A stretch of DNA of 5,762 bases. Source: an uncultured Collinsella sp. Lineage in GTDB: Bacteria > Actinomycetota > Coriobacteriia > Coriobacteriales > Coriobacteriaceae. Under the pieces are notes generated by a model that saw only the letters and a program-made list of their open reading frames with translations, had not been told where the DNA came from and did not search any database. The stretch covers positions 1-5,762 of the forward strand of contig CATZRJ010000079.1 in NCBI GenBank assembly GCA_958423535.1. The letters run 5' to 3'. Made by a program: the position numbers and the translations under genes. Of this stretch, positions 5,216-5,762 are shown piece after piece (the stretch's first letter is position 1; each line of letters begins with the position of its first letter).

Positions 5216-5762
5216 ATGATCACTTCCGAGCTTTTCGGCACCGCGCCGTGCGGTACCCCCGTTCATCGTTACACCCTCAACGGGCCCGAGATCTGCGCTC
5301 GCATTATGGACTATGGCGCCACCGTGCTTGGCATCGACGTGCCCGACATTCCCGGCAACGTGCGCGATGTGGTGCTGGGCTTCGATAAGCTCGAGGATTA
5401 CTTTGACAACCCCGCCTGCTTTGGCGCGACCATCGGCCCCGTGGCCAACCGCACCGCGGGCGCCACGATCACCATCGCCGGCACGGACTGGCATATGCCC
5501 GCCAACGAGGGCGCCAACAACCTGCACAGCGATCTTGAGCATGGTCTGCACAAGCGCGTATGGGACGTTAAGCTCGACGAGACTCACAATGCCGTGCGCA
5601 TGACCACCTCGCTTGAGGACGGTGAGCTGGGCCTTCCCGGCAACCGCACCTTTACGGCCGTGTTTACCGTGACGCGCACCGGCCACTTCCGTATCGAATA
5701 CGGCTGCGAGAGCGACCGCGCCACGTACGTGTCCATGACCAACCACACGTACTTTAACCTTG
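5216..5762 (+). CDS. galM: aldose 1-epimerase (galactose mutarotase), 3' end outside window
   Basis: This cytoplasmic enzyme interconverts the alpha and beta anomers of galactose, glucose and related free aldoses, feeding the Leloir pathway. The 182 codons in the window stay open to the last base, about half of the usual length near 340. Family motifs are clear: IGPVANR (73-79), NNLH with His104, and NHTYFNL at 176-182 with His177, equivalent to the two catalytic histidines. The catalytic glutamate would lie beyond the window. The ATG has AGGA five bases upstream. It is divergent from the DeoR-type regulator, which probably controls it. The strongly GC-rich third positions match the regulator and differ from the PTS cassette. 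A long open frame on the opposite strand is a codon-bias artefact. Confidence 0.92.
   Translation, partial: MITSELFGTAPCGTPVHRYTLNGPEICARIMDYGATVLGIDVPDIPGNVRDVVLGFDKLEDYFDNPACFGATIGPVANRTAGATITIAGTDWHMPANEGANNLHSDLEHGLHKRVWDVKLDETHNAVRMTTSLEDGELGLPGNRTFTAVFTVTRTGHFRIEYGCESDRATYVSMTNHTYFNL

Noticed and set aside
5114..5746. 210-codon open frame on the minus strand
   Set aside because: It is antisense to galM, which has clear catalytic motifs and a ribosome site; the translated sequence is low-complexity and rich in Ala, Gly, Val and His, as expected for a shadow in GC-rich DNA.

Overview
The window looks like part of a chromosome from a gut Coriobacteriia bacterium (Actinomycetota), most likely Collinsella or a close relative. 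That is an inference from gene types, GC-rich flanks and strong AGGA/GAGG ribosome sites; no rRNA or other marker gene is present to prove it.

Left and middle (about 1-3972): a sugar-PTS cassette. A lactose/cellobiose-family EIICB permease lies on the minus strand (209-1903), with a strong terminator hairpin just beyond its stop (139-173). It is transcribed divergently from a TIM-barrel-like protein of an uncharacterised family (2260-3180, DUF7916-type by recall), which is followed on the same strand by a GntR/UTRA regulator (3253-3972). The 356-bp divergent region is AT-rich. It holds candidate promoters in both directions, two operator-like palindromes and a pair of 12-bp inverted repeats. 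The simplest reading is that the GntR protein senses a sugar or sugar phosphate brought in by the permease and controls both transcription units. The middle protein may act on that compound, but its reaction is unknown. No EIIA subunit and no phospho-glycosidase lie in the window, so the transported sugar cannot be named.

Convergent gap (3973-4244): no gene. It contains two tandem long inverted repeats (3985-4047 and 4065-4129) built from four copies of one arm of about 18 bp, consensus WTTGTCTCRAYCTGTAAC. A degenerate fifth arm lies at 112-129, on the other side of the cassette.

Right side (4245-5762): a more GC-rich block with a DeoR/GlpR-type repressor on the minus strand (4245-5009, GTG start), divergent from an aldose 1-epimerase (galM) that runs off the window end. 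Repeated GTTCG/CGAAC elements in their shared 206-bp promoter region suggest that the DeoR protein controls itself and galM.

Hand counts of single 60-base lines give about 42-43% GC at 781-840 and 3601-3660, against 60% at 4741-4800 and 67% at 5461-5520. The PTS cassette therefore probably has a different history from the deoR-galM block. Nothing here is a wholly new system. The parts most worth following are the uncharacterised enzyme tied to an orphan EIICB, and the tandem repeat arms that may bracket the cassette.
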